Source of the DNA: Streptomyces radiopugnans
GTDB lineage: Bacteria > Actinomycetota > Actinomycetes > Streptomycetales > Streptomycetaceae
Assembly: GCF_900110735.1 (NCBI RefSeq)
Contig: NZ_FOET01000014.1
Span: 1 to 64,000 of the forward strand
Reading direction: 5' to 3'
DNA length: 64,000 nucleotides
Below the pieces are notes generated by a model. The model made no database searches. It was given only the letters and a program-made list of their open reading frames with translations, and was not told where the DNA came from. The first letter of the stretch is position 1. The number at the start of each line of letters is the position of its first letter. Shown here piece by piece: positions 33,239-41,738 of this stretch. A program made the position numbers and the translations under genes.

Positions 33239-34480
33239 ATGGACATCCTCATCCTCGCTGTCGTCATCGCCGTGGTCGCCGTCGTGGCGATCGGCGGACT
33301 GGTGGTCACCGGCGTCCGCAAGAAGAAGACGCCGCGGCTGGACCGCTCCGCCCCGCCTCCGACCATCACCCCGCCCCCGACCGAACCGCAGGTCGGCGAG
33401 GAGGCCGGGCCTCCCCGCGCGGAGGAACGCCGCACCATCGAAGAGGTCGAGCTGCCGCGGCCCCCGGTCGGGGCGACGGACGCGGAGGCGGCCGCGCCCC
33501 CCGCGCCCCCGCAGCCCGAGGCACCCGGGATCGAGGTGCCCGCGCCCACCGCCGGACGCCTGGTGCGGCTGCGCGAGCGCCTGTCGCGGTCCCAGAACAC
33601 CCTGGGCCGCGGCCTGCTCACCCTGCTCTCCCGCGACCACCTCGACGAGGACACCTGGGAGGAGATCGAGGACACCCTGCTCACCGCCGACGTCGGCGTC
33701 GCCCCCACCCAGGAACTGGTGGAGCGGCTGCGCGAGCGGGTGAGGGTGCTGGGCACCCGCAGCCCCGCCGAGCTGCGCGCGCTGCTGCGCGAGGAGCTGC
33801 TGGCCCTGATCGGCACCGACCTGGACCGCACCGTCCACACCGAGGGCGGCGTGTCCTCCGAGGGCGTGGTGCGGCCGGGCGTGGTGCTGGTCGTCGGCGT
33901 CAACGGCACCGGCAAGACCACCACCACCGGCAAGCTCGCCCGCGTCCTGGTCGCCGACGGCAGGTCGGTCGTGCTCGGCGCCGCCGACACCTTCCGTGCC
34001 GCCGCCGCCGACCAGCTCCAGACCTGGGGCGAGCGCGTCGGCGCCCGCACCGTACGCGGCCCCGAGGGCGGCGACCCGGCGTCGGTCGCCTTCGACGCGG
34101 TCAAGGAGGGCATCGGCGAGAGCGCGGACGTGGTGCTCATCGACACCGCGGGGCGGCTGCACACCAAGACCGGCCTGATGGACGAGCTGGGCAAGGTCAA
34201 GCGCGTGGTGGAGAAGCACGGCCCGGTCGACGAGGTCCTGCTCGTCCTGGACGCCACCACCGGCCAGAACGGGCTGATCCAGGCCCGGGTCTTCGCCGAG
34301 GTCGTGGACATCACCGGCATCGTGCTCACCAAGCTCGACGGCACGGCCAAGGGCGGCATCGTCATCGCCGTCCAGCGCGAGCTGAACGTCCCGGTCAAGC
34401 TCGTCGGCCTGGGCGAGGGGGCGGACGACCTCGCGCCGTTCGAGCCGGAGGCGTTCGTCGACGCCCTGATCGGCGACTGA
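33239..34480 (+). CDS. ftsY: Signal recognition particle receptor FtsY
   Basis: FtsY (413 residues) docks SRP-ribosome complexes at the membrane. Unlike many bacterial FtsY proteins it begins with a true transmembrane helix (residues 3-24, ILILAVVIAVVAVVAIGGLV), as is typical of Actinobacteria. A Pro/acidic linker (about 30-105), the N domain (about 110-190) and the G domain follow. G motifs: GVNGTGKTTTTGKLA (about 220), DTFRAAAADQL, DTAGRLHTK and TKLDGTAKGG. Start ATG with AGGGAA upstream. Its partner Ffh is also in this window, 7 kb downstream. Confidence 0.97.
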   Translation: MDILILAVVIAVVAVVAIGGLVVTGVRKKKTPRLDRSAPPPTITPPPTEPQVGEEAGPPRAEERRTIEEVELPRPPVGATDAEAAAPPAPPQPEAPGIEVPAPTAGRLVRLRERLSRSQNTLGRGLLTLLSRDHLDEDTWEEIEDTLLTADVGVAPTQELVERLRERVRVLGTRSPAELRALLREELLALIGTDLDRTVHTEGGVSSEGVVRPGVVLVVGVNGTGKTTTTGKLARVLVADGRSVVLGAADTFRAAAADQLQTWGERVGARTVRGPEGGDPASVAFDAVKEGIGESADVVLIDTAGRLHTKTGLMDELGKVKRVVEKHGPVDEVLLVLDATTGQNGLIQARVFAEVVDITGIVLTKLDGTAKGGIVIAVQRELNVPVKLVGLGEGADDLAPFEPEAFVDALIGD

Positions 34481-34505
34481 CGAACCGGGGAAGGACACCG
34501 GGGAC

Positions 34506-34539
34506 GCCCCGCCGCGTACGGCCGAGGCCGCGGCGGGGC
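34506..34539. terminator. Terminator between ftsY and the prim-pol-like gene
   Basis: 11-bp perfect arms GCCCCGCCGCG / CGCGGCGGGGC with a 12-nt loop between convergent genes. Confidence 0.75.
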
Positions 34540-34583
34540 CCGGTCCCGGGCTCGTGCGCCGGAGGGGCCGGGGCCCGGAGGGC

Positions 34584-35273
34584 TCAGGAGCCGGGCAGCT
34601 CTCGGTGGCAGACGTACGCCAGGGTGCCCAGCAGCAGCCTGGCCTGCGGGGGACGGCCCGCCCCCTCCAGGGTGGGCGGCCGCAGCCACCGGACCGGGCC
34701 GAGCCCGCCGAGGTCGGAGGGCGGAGCGGTGACGTGGTCGCCCGGGCCGAGACCGCGCAGGTCCAGTACGGCGTCGTCCCAGCCCGTCCGGTACAGCAGG
34801 CGGGGCAGGCCGGCCGCGGCGCCGGTGGCCACGAAGAACCAGGCGCGGCCGTGCGGGGCGACGGCGACCGGCCCCAGCGGCAGCCCCATCCGCTCCAGCC
34901 GGGCCAGCGCGCGGCGTCCGGCGGACTCGGAGACCTCGATGACGTCGAACGCGCGGCCCACCGGCAGCAGCAGGGCCGCGCCGGGGACCCGCTCCCAGGC
35001 CGCGGTGGCCTCGTCCAGCGTCGCGCCGGCCGGGACCAGGAGTGACTCGTCCAGGGGATGGGCGCCGGGGGAGGGGCACCGCGGGGCGCCGCAGGAGCAC
35101 TCGGTCCGGCCGCCGACGCGGGTGGCGCGCGCACCCGGGACCACGTCCCAGCCCCACAGACCGGTGTACTCGGCCACCGCCGTGCACACCGGGGCGCGGC
35201 CCCGGCGCCGGGTGCCGGACCGCAACTCCCGGAGCTCCCGGATCTCGCGGATGCTGCCGATTGTGAAGCCCAT
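34584..35273 (-). CDS. Stand-alone bifunctional primase/polymerase-like (prim-pol) domain protein
   Basis: A 229-residue protein whose N-terminal half resembles the prim-pol domain of phage and plasmid replication proteins. A cysteine/histidine cluster ECSCGAPRCPSPGAHP (about residues 58-73) matches the usual C-x-C-x4-C-x5-H pattern. The next block, FDVIEVSESAGRRAL (about 108-122), lies where the metal-binding D-x-D of active enzymes is expected, but here the pattern is D-x-x-E. No helicase domain follows. ATG start with GGAGGGGGC. I recall a gene of this type next to ftsY and nsdA in other streptomycetes, so it is chromosomal, not a recent plasmid arrival. Catalytic activity is doubtful. Confidence 0.78.
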   Translation of the reverse strand: MGFTIGSIREIRELRELRSGTRRRGRAPVCTAVAEYTGLWGWDVVPGARATRVGGRTECSCGAPRCPSPGAHPLDESLLVPAGATLDEATAAWERVPGAALLLPVGRAFDVIEVSESAGRRALARLERMGLPLGPVAVAPHGRAWFFVATGAAAGLPRLLYRTGWDDAVLDLRGLGPGDHVTAPPSDLGGLGPVRWLRPPTLEGAGRPPQARLLLGTLAYVCHRELPGS

Positions 35274-35654
35274 GCCCCCTCCAACGGGTCCCGCGTGCTT
35301 TCGGTTACGAAACCGTCGCACAGAGCGACGCCGGGCGGTCCGGGTCGAAGCGGGGCGACGGGATCTGTGTGAGGGGTGCGCCGGTCTTCGCGCGCCCCGG
35401 TGTGCATCGCTTCAACCGGTTGTGGCCGCCCTGGGTCAAGTGAACCGCGCGGAGCGCTGCTTGGGTTCATCCGAAGGGGTGGCGAATGGTGGCGGTTTTG
35501 CAATTTCACTCGCCACATCAGTGATCGTAGGATTACTTTCGGTTCACACGGCGACACAGATACACGGAAGACGTCCGACGTGCGCCTATGCCAGAGGCAT
35601 GCCGAGACGGCATCCGAGGACAGGACGCGTGCGGGCCGGGATGGGGGCGTTCCA
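35274..35654. other. Divergent regulatory region between the prim-pol-like gene and nsdA
   Basis: About 380 bp without a gene. The right half is A/T-richer than average. TAGGAT at 35534-35539 could be the nsdA -10, with TTTCAC 18 nt upstream as a weak -35. A short inverted repeat TCACT-N9-AGTGA overlaps that promoter. CGGTT-N4-AACCG lies just upstream of the prim-pol-like gene. No RNA gene is evident. Confidence 0.4.
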
Positions 35655-37178
35655 GTGGGCGGCAACGGCAACAGCGGCGGGGTCGGCACCGCCGGGAAGC
35701 GCCCGAACGGACAGCTCGCCTCGTGGTTCGCGCGCAGCGGCTGGTCCAAGGGCGAGCTGGCCCGGCAGGTGAACCGCCGCGCACGCCGGACGGGCGCGCA
35801 CCACATCAGCACCGACACCTCCCGGGTGCGCCGCTGGCTCGACGGCGAGCAGCCCCGCGAGCCGATTCCGCGCATCCTCTCCGAGCTGTTCTCCGAGCGC
35901 TTCGGCTGTGTGGTCGCCGTCGAGGACCTGGGGCTGCGCGCCGCCCGCCAGACGGCCTCCGACGGAGGTGTGGACCTGCCCTGGACGGGGCCGCAGACCG
36001 TGGCGATGATCAGCGAGTTCTCGCGCAGCGACCTGATGCTGGCCCGGCGCGGCTTCCTCGGCACCTCGCTGGGCATGGCCGCCGGCCCCGCGCTGATCGA
36101 GCCGATGCAGCGCTGGCTGGTGCCCGCCCCCGCCGCACCGGCCCCCGGCGAGCGCTTCCCCGGCGCGCCGCAGGCCCCGGCCCGGAATCCCGGAGCGCGG
36201 GGCGACCACCGGCTGTCGGACCCGGAGCTGGAGCTGCTGGAGCAGACGATCGTGATGTTCCGCCAGTGGGACGCCCAGTGCGGCGGCGGGCTGCGGCGCA
36301 AGGCCGTCGTCGGCCAGCTCCACGAGGTCACCGACCTCCTCCAGGAGCACCACGCCGAGCCGGTGCGGCGGCGGCTGTTCCGCGTCACCGCCGAGCTGGC
36401 GGAGCTGGCCGGCTGGATGAGCTACGACGTCGGGCTCCAGCCGACCGCGCAGAAGTACTTCGTCCTCGCCCTGCACGCGGCCAAGGAGGCCGGCGACCGG
36501 CCGCTGGGCGCGTACGTGCTGTCCGACATGGGCCGCCAGATGATCCACCTGGGACGGCCCGAGGACGCGCTGGAACTGGTCCACCTCGCGCAGTACGGCG
36601 GCCGGGAGGACGCCACCCCCCGCACCCAGGCCATGCTCCACGCGGTGGAGGCGCGCGCGTACGCCAACATGGGCCGACCCGACAAGTGCCACCGGGCGGT
36701 GCGGATGGCCGAGGAGACCTTCGCCGAGGCCACCGAGGGGGACGCCGACCCGGACTGGATCGGCTTCTTCTCCGAGGCCGAGCTGCACGCCGAGAACGCC
36801 CACTCCTACCGCGACCTCGCCTATGTGGCGGGCCGCAGCCCCGCCTACCTATCGCTCGCGCAGCCGGCGATGCGGCGGGCCGTGGAGCTGTTCGGCCGCG
36901 AGTGCGGCGGCGGCAGGGGCCACCAGCGCTCCTACGCGCTCAACCTCGTCGGCATGGCCACGGTCCACCTGCTGCAGCGCGAACCCGAGCAGTGCGCCGA
37001 GATGACCGGCCGGGCGATGAGGGTGGCGAAACGTCTCCGTTCGGAACGGGTCGACAACCGCATCCGCAAGACCGTGGCCACGGCCGCCCGCGAGTTCGGG
37101 GACGTGGCGGAGGTCGCCGAGCTCACCGAGCGGCTCGCCGACGAGCTGCCCGAGGGCGAGACCGCCCTCGCGAGCTGA
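35655..37178 (+). CDS. nsdA: NsdA, negative regulator of sporulation and antibiotic production
   Basis: A 507-residue protein matching S. coelicolor NsdA, whose loss increases sporulation and actinorhodin. The N-terminal region (GQLASWFARSGWSKGELARQVNRRA, RVRRWLDGEQP; about residues 15-70) is a helix-turn-helix-like domain. RRGFLGTSLGMAAGPAL near residue 132 resembles a twin-arginine-type stretch but is internal. The C-terminal 300 residues are helical TPR-like repeats with MSYDVGLQPTAQKYFVLALHAAKEAGD. I chose GTG 35655 because conservation starts there. No biochemical activity is established. Confidence 0.92.
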   Translation: MGGNGNSGGVGTAGKRPNGQLASWFARSGWSKGELARQVNRRARRTGAHHISTDTSRVRRWLDGEQPREPIPRILSELFSERFGCVVAVEDLGLRAARQTASDGGVDLPWTGPQTVAMISEFSRSDLMLARRGFLGTSLGMAAGPALIEPMQRWLVPAPAAPAPGERFPGAPQAPARNPGARGDHRLSDPELELLEQTIVMFRQWDAQCGGGLRRKAVVGQLHEVTDLLQEHHAEPVRRRLFRVTAELAELAGWMSYDVGLQPTAQKYFVLALHAAKEAGDRPLGAYVLSDMGRQMIHLGRPEDALELVHLAQYGGREDATPRTQAMLHAVEARAYANMGRPDKCHRAVRMAEETFAEATEGDADPDWIGFFSEAELHAENAHSYRDLAYVAGRSPAYLSLAQPAMRRAVELFGRECGGGRGHQRSYALNLVGMATVHLLQREPEQCAEMTGRAMRVAKRLRSERVDNRIRKTVATAAREFGDVAEVAELTERLADELPEGETALAS

Positions 37179-37254
37179 ACGGGCCCCCGCCCCGCCGGTC
37201 CTCCGCCTCACCGGCCCTTCCCGGCCGCCCGCCGCACGTCCCCCGGGTTGTCAT

Positions 37255-37300
37255 ACGACCGCGCCCGCCGGGCCGACCCGCGCCCGCCCGGCGCGGTCGT
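37255..37300 (+). terminator. nsdA terminator
   Basis: 11-bp perfect arms ACGACCGCGCC / GGCGCGGTCGT around a 24-nt G/C-rich loop, about 75 bp after nsdA. The rest of the 347-bp gap up to amtB holds the GlnR-type box. Confidence 0.65.
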
Positions 37301-37410
37301 CGTGCCCGGTCAGGGCGGTGTGCCGCACGGGCGGCGGGGAGCCGGGCCGGCGGCGGCGCGGTTCCGGCCGGCGGGCGTGTTCACCCGGGCGTAACAGAGA
37401 ACGCGCCTTC

Positions 37411-37426
37411 GTCACGGCCGTGAAAC
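37411..37426 (+). promoter_or_regulatory. GlnR-type operator upstream of amtB
   Basis: GTCAC-N6-GAAAC matches the GlnR half-box consensus gTnAc-n6-GaAAc exactly, 100 bp before the amtB start. An isolated GTAAC at 37391 may be part of a degenerate second box. GlnR activates amtB-glnK-glnD under nitrogen limitation in Streptomyces. Confidence 0.65.
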
Positions 37427-37525
37427 GCCGCGCCGCATCGGCGGAAACGGGGCTCCGGAAATCTGTGGCTCATCCTGACCCCCAGATCCGCCCCCACGGG
37501 TCGCGCACGCGAGGAGACGCCCACA

Positions 37526-38821
37526 TTGAACGGCGCGGATACCGCTTTCGTACTGATCAGCGCGGCGCTGGTCATGTTGATGACACCCGGCCTGGCCCTC
37601 TTCTACGGCGGCATGGTCCGGGTCAAGAGCGCACTGAACATGCTCATGATGTCCTTCATCTCCCTGGGCATCGTGAGCGTCCTCTGGGTCCTCTACGGCT
37701 ACTCGCTCGCCTTCGGCACCGACACCGGCGGCCTGATCGGCGGTTTCGAGCACATCGGTCTCAGCGGCATCGACGTCGAGACGCTGACCGGCGGTGAGGA
37801 GGGCATCCCGGTCCTCGCCTTCGTCCTCTTCCAGCTCATGTTCGCCGTCCTGACGCCCGCACTGATGAGCGGCGCCCTGGCCGACCGCGTGAAGTTCAGC
37901 GCCTGGGCGCTGTTCATCACCCTGTGGGCCACGGTCGTCTACTTCCCCGTCGCGCACTGGGTGTGGGCCGAGGGCGGCTGGCTGTTCGAGCTGGAGGTCA
38001 TCGACTTCGCGGGCGGCACCGCCGTCCACATCAACGCCGGGGTCGGCGCCCTGGCGGCCGTCCTGGTGGTCGGCAGGCGCATCGGTTTCAAGAGGGAGCC
38101 CATGCGGCCCCACAGCCTCCCGCTGGTGGTCCTGGGCGCCGCCCTGCTGTGGTTCGGCTGGTTCGGCTTCAACGCCGGCTCCGCGCTGGGCGCGAACGGC
38201 ACCGCGGCCACCATGGCCTTGAACACGCAGGTCGCCACCGCCGCCGCCATCCTGGGCTGGCTGCTGTACGAGCGGATCCGGCACGGTGCCTTCACCACCC
38301 TGGGCGCCGCCTCCGGAGCCGTCGCGGGCCTGGTCGCCATCACCCCCGCCGGCGCACACGTGAACGCCGTCGGCGCGATCGTCATCGGCCTGGTGGCCGG
38401 CCTGGTCTGCTCCTGGGCCGTCAGCCTGAAGTACAGGCTCGGCTACGACGACTCCCTGGACGTCGTCGGAGTCCACCTCGTCGGCGGCGTCATCGGCACC
38501 CTGCTGGTCGGCGTCCTGGCCACGGACGGCGTGGGCGGCCTCACCCAGCTCGGCAAGCAGGCCGTCGGGGCCTTCTCGGTGATGGCCTTCTCCTTCGTGG
38601 TCTCCTGGATCCTCGCCAAGCTGGTCGACGCGGTCGTCGGCTTCCGGGCGAGCGAGGACGACGAGACCGCCGGGCTGGACCAGGCGTACCACGCCGAGAC
38701 CGCGTACGACTTCAGCGCGGTGGGCGGCTCGCCCGCTTCCCGCGGCGCCGCGGGCGGCCACAACGACAGCGCGACGGCTTCGCCGTCCGCGAAGGAGACC
38801 GACAAGAAGGTGGACGCGTGA
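37526..38821 (+). CDS. amtB: Ammonium transporter AmtB
   Basis: A 431-residue Amt/Rh channel with about 11 transmembrane helices that admits ammonium. Diagnostic segments are DTAFVLISAALVMLMTPGLALFYGG (helix 1), DFAGGTAVHINAGVGALAA with the first pore His, WFGWFGFNAGSAL and DVVGVHLVGGVIGTLLVG with the second pore His. The cytoplasmic tail (about 385-431) is hydrophilic. It uses a TTG start with GAGGAG about 9 nt upstream; no alternative start fits the signal helix. Overlaps glnK by 4 bp. Confidence 0.96.
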   Translation: MNGADTAFVLISAALVMLMTPGLALFYGGMVRVKSALNMLMMSFISLGIVSVLWVLYGYSLAFGTDTGGLIGGFEHIGLSGIDVETLTGGEEGIPVLAFVLFQLMFAVLTPALMSGALADRVKFSAWALFITLWATVVYFPVAHWVWAEGGWLFELEVIDFAGGTAVHINAGVGALAAVLVVGRRIGFKREPMRPHSLPLVVLGAALLWFGWFGFNAGSALGANGTAATMALNTQVATAAAILGWLLYERIRHGAFTTLGAASGAVAGLVAITPAGAHVNAVGAIVIGLVAGLVCSWAVSLKYRLGYDDSLDVVGVHLVGGVIGTLLVGVLATDGVGGLTQLGKQAVGAFSVMAFSFVVSWILAKLVDAVVGFRASEDDETAGLDQAYHAETAYDFSAVGGSPASRGAAGGHNDSATASPSAKETDKKVDA

Positions 38822-39156
38822 AGCTCATCACCGCAGTCATCAAGCCGCACCGACTCGACGAGGTCAAGGACGCCCTGCAGGCGTTCGGCGTCCAGGGACT
38901 GACCGTCACCGAGGCCAGCGGATACGGCCGGCAGCGCGGCCACACCGAGGTGTACCGCGGCGCCGAGTACACCGTCGACCTGGTCCCCAAGGTCCGCGTC
39001 GAGGTCCTGGTCGAGGACGAGGACGCCGAGCAGCTCCTCGACGTGGTCGTCAAGGCCGCCCGGACCGGCAAGATCGGTGACGGCAAGGTCTGGAGCGTCC
39101 CCGTCGAGACGGCGGTGCGCGTCCGCACCGGCGAGCGCGGCCCGGACGCGCTGTGA
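38818..39156 (+). CDS. glnK: PII nitrogen regulatory protein GlnK
   Basis: A 112-residue PII protein that binds 2-oxoglutarate and ATP and blocks AmtB when nitrogen is plentiful. The N-terminus MKLITAVIKPHRLDEVKDAL, the T-loop with Tyr51 (GAEYTVDLVPK) and the C-loop GKIGDGKVWSVPVE are all intact. In Streptomyces Tyr51 is adenylylated rather than uridylylated. The GTG start overlaps the amtB stop (GTGA). glnD follows 22 bp later. Confidence 0.97.
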   Translation: MKLITAVIKPHRLDEVKDALQAFGVQGLTVTEASGYGRQRGHTEVYRGAEYTVDLVPKVRVEVLVEDEDAEQLLDVVVKAARTGKIGDGKVWSVPVETAVRVRTGERGPDAL

Positions 39157-39178
39157 GCCGGCCGGAGCGGGAGACCGC

Positions 39179-41662
39179 GTGACCCCGGGATCCGGCGACC
39201 CCGGCAACTACGCGGCGGCCCGGCTGCGCCTCCTGGACCGGGAGGCGCGGCCCGGGCCGCCGCGCCGCCGGGCCCTGTCCGGCCTCACCGACGCCTGGCT
39301 CGCCTCGCTCCTGGGCGACGCGGGCGAGGGTGTCGCGCTCGTGGCCGTCGGCGGCTACGGCCGCGGGGAGCTCTCCCCGCGCAGCGATCTGGACCTGCTG
39401 CTGCTGCACACCGGCCGCGACACGCGCGAGGTCGCCGCCCTCGCCGACCGCCTCTGGTACCCCGTGTGGGACCTGGGGATCGCCCTGGACCACTCGGTGC
39501 GCACCCCGGGCGAGGCCGAACGGGCCGCGGCCGGCGACCTGAGGGTGCAGCTCGGGCTGCTCGACGCCCGGCACGTCGCCGGGGACCCGGAGCTCACCGC
39601 CGCCCTGCGCGCCCGGATGCTCGCCCGCTGGCGCACCGGTGCCCACCGGCTGCTGCCCGAGCTGCGCGAGGCGGTCCGGGAGCGCGCCCGCCGCCACGGC
39701 GAGCTGCGCTTCCTCCTCGAACCCGACCTGAAGGAGGCCCGCGGCGGCCTGCGCGACGCCACCGCCCTGCGCGCGGTGGCCGCCTCCTGGCTGGCCGACG
39801 CGCCCCGCGAGGGGCTGGACGAGGCCCACCGCACCCTCCTGGACGTACGCGACGCCCTCCACCTGGGCACCGGCCGCGCCACCGACCGGCTCGCCCTCCA
39901 GGACCAGGACCAGATCGCCGCCGCACTCGCCCTGCCGGACGCGGACGCGCTGCTGCGCCGCGTCTACGAGGCGGCCCGGGTGATCTCCTACGCCTGCGAC
40001 GTCACCTGGCGCGAGGTCGACCGGGTGCTGAGCGCCCGCCGGTCCCGCCCGGGGCGCGGGCGGCGGGCGCGCACCCCGCTGGCCGAGGGTGTCGTCGTGC
40101 AGGACGGCGAGGTGGTGCTCGCCCGGACCGCGCGCCCCGAGCGCGACCCCGTACTGCCGCTGCGCGTCGCGGCGGCGGCCGCCCAGGCCGGGCTGCCGCC
40201 GTCGCGCCCCGCCCTGCGGAGGCTGGCCGCCGCGGCCCCGCCGCTTCCGGTGCCCTGGCCGGCCGAAGCCCGCGAGGAGTTCGTCACCCTCCTGGGGGCG
40301 GGCGAGGCCGCCGTCGGGGTGTGGGAGGCGCTGGAGGCGGAAGGCCTGGTCACCGCCTGGCTGCCCGAGTGGGAGTGGGTGCGCTGCCGCCCGCAGCGCA
40401 ACCCCGTGCACCGCTGGACCGTCGACCGCCACCTGATCGAGACCGCGGTACGGGCCGGCGCGTACGTCCGCCGCGTCCGCCGTCCCGACCTGCTGCTGGT
40501 CGCCGCACTGCTGCACGACATCGGCAAGGGGCGGCCCGGCGACCACAGCGTCGTGGGCGAGGCCGCCGTGCGCGGCCTGGCCGCACGGATGGGCTTCGAC
40601 GCCGCCGACACCGCGACCCTGGCCACCGTCGTCCGCCACCATCTGCTGCTGGCCGAGACCGCCACCCGGCGCGACCTGGACGACCCGGCCACCGTACGCA
40701 CCGTGGCCGATGCCGTCGGAGGCGCCGGGACCCTGGAGCTGCTGCACGCGCTCACCGAGGCCGACGCCCTGGCCACCGGGCCCGCGGCCTGGTCGGCCTG
40801 GCGCGCGGGACTCGTGGCCGATCTGGTGAGGCGGACCGGCGCGGTGCTGGCGGGGGAGGCGGCAGGGGCCGCGGAGGCGGTGGGGGAGCGGGAGCGCTCC
40901 GCCTCCCGGCCCACCGCCGGGGCCGAACGGCTGGCCGTGGAGGCGTGGCGCACCGGCGGGCCGGTGCTCTCCCTGCGCACCCGGGCCGAGGCCCCCGCCG
41001 GGGCGGACCCGGCCGGCCGGACCGACCGGACCGACCGGCAGGGCCCGACCGGCCGGGCGGGCCCTGCCGAGGGGGACACGGGCCCGGAACCGGTGGGCGC
41101 CGAACTGCTCGTCGCCCTGCCCGACCGGCCCGGCGTACTGCCCGCCGCGGCCGGCGTCCTGGCCCTGCACCGGCTGACCGTACGCGCCGCCGACCTGCGC
41201 ACCGTCGACCCGCTCGGCGAGGGACGGGTGCTGCTGCTGAGCTGGCGGGTGGCCGCCGAGTACGGATCGCTGCCGCAGGCCGCCCGGCTCCGCGCCGACC
41301 TGGCGCGCGCCCTGGAGGGCTCGCTGGACGTCCCCGCCCGGCTCGCCGAGCGCGAGCGGGCCCACCTGGGCCGCGCCGGCCGGCGCGGCGCCGGGGCCCC
41401 GCCGCCGAAGGTGACCGTCGCCCCGGCCGGGTCACGGCTGGCGACGGTCATCGAGGTGCGCGCCCAGGACGCCCCAGGGCTGCTGTACCGCATCGGACGG
41501 GCCCTGGAGGACGCCGGCGTCACCGTGCGCAGCGCCCGCGTCGGCACCCTGGGCGCCAACGCGGTGGACGCCTTCTACGTCACCGGACCCGACGGCGCCC
41601 CGCTGCCGCCGCGCGAGGCCGCCTGCCTCGCGGCGGAACTGGAGCGGGCCCTGGGCGGCTGA
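39179..41662 (+). CDS. glnD: PII nucleotidyltransferase/nucleotidyl-removing enzyme GlnD
   Basis: GlnD (827 residues) modifies and de-modifies GlnK in response to nitrogen; in S. coelicolor it acts as an adenylyltransferase. The nucleotidyltransferase domain has VGGYGRGELSPRSDLDLL (residues 57-73, with D70 and D72). The HD hydrolase domain shows HDIGKGRPGDHS near residue 446. Two C-terminal ACT domains follow: LLVALPDRPGVLPAAAGVLA and VIEVRAQDAPGLLYRIGRAL. A G/R/T-rich linker (about 560-640) precedes them. GTG start with GGAG. Third gene of amtB-glnK-glnD. Confidence 0.95.
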   Translation: MTPGSGDPGNYAAARLRLLDREARPGPPRRRALSGLTDAWLASLLGDAGEGVALVAVGGYGRGELSPRSDLDLLLLHTGRDTREVAALADRLWYPVWDLGIALDHSVRTPGEAERAAAGDLRVQLGLLDARHVAGDPELTAALRARMLARWRTGAHRLLPELREAVRERARRHGELRFLLEPDLKEARGGLRDATALRAVAASWLADAPREGLDEAHRTLLDVRDALHLGTGRATDRLALQDQDQIAAALALPDADALLRRVYEAARVISYACDVTWREVDRVLSARRSRPGRGRRARTPLAEGVVVQDGEVVLARTARPERDPVLPLRVAAAAAQAGLPPSRPALRRLAAAAPPLPVPWPAEAREEFVTLLGAGEAAVGVWEALEAEGLVTAWLPEWEWVRCRPQRNPVHRWTVDRHLIETAVRAGAYVRRVRRPDLLLVAALLHDIGKGRPGDHSVVGEAAVRGLAARMGFDAADTATLATVVRHHLLLAETATRRDLDDPATVRTVADAVGGAGTLELLHALTEADALATGPAAWSAWRAGLVADLVRRTGAVLAGEAAGAAEAVGERERSASRPTAGAERLAVEAWRTGGPVLSLRTRAEAPAGADPAGRTDRTDRQGPTGRAGPAEGDTGPEPVGAELLVALPDRPGVLPAAAGVLALHRLTVRAADLRTVDPLGEGRVLLLSWRVAAEYGSLPQAARLRADLARALEGSLDVPARLAERERAHLGRAGRRGAGAPPPKVTVAPAGSRLATVIEVRAQDAPGLLYRIGRALEDAGVTVRSARVGTLGANAVDAFYVTGPDGAPLPPREAACLAAELERALGG

Positions 41663-41738
41663 CCGGACCGCGGGCGGGCGGATACTCTTGGAGGTCGACC
41701 GCCGACACCGCCACCAACGCGAAGGATCCGCGACCGAC

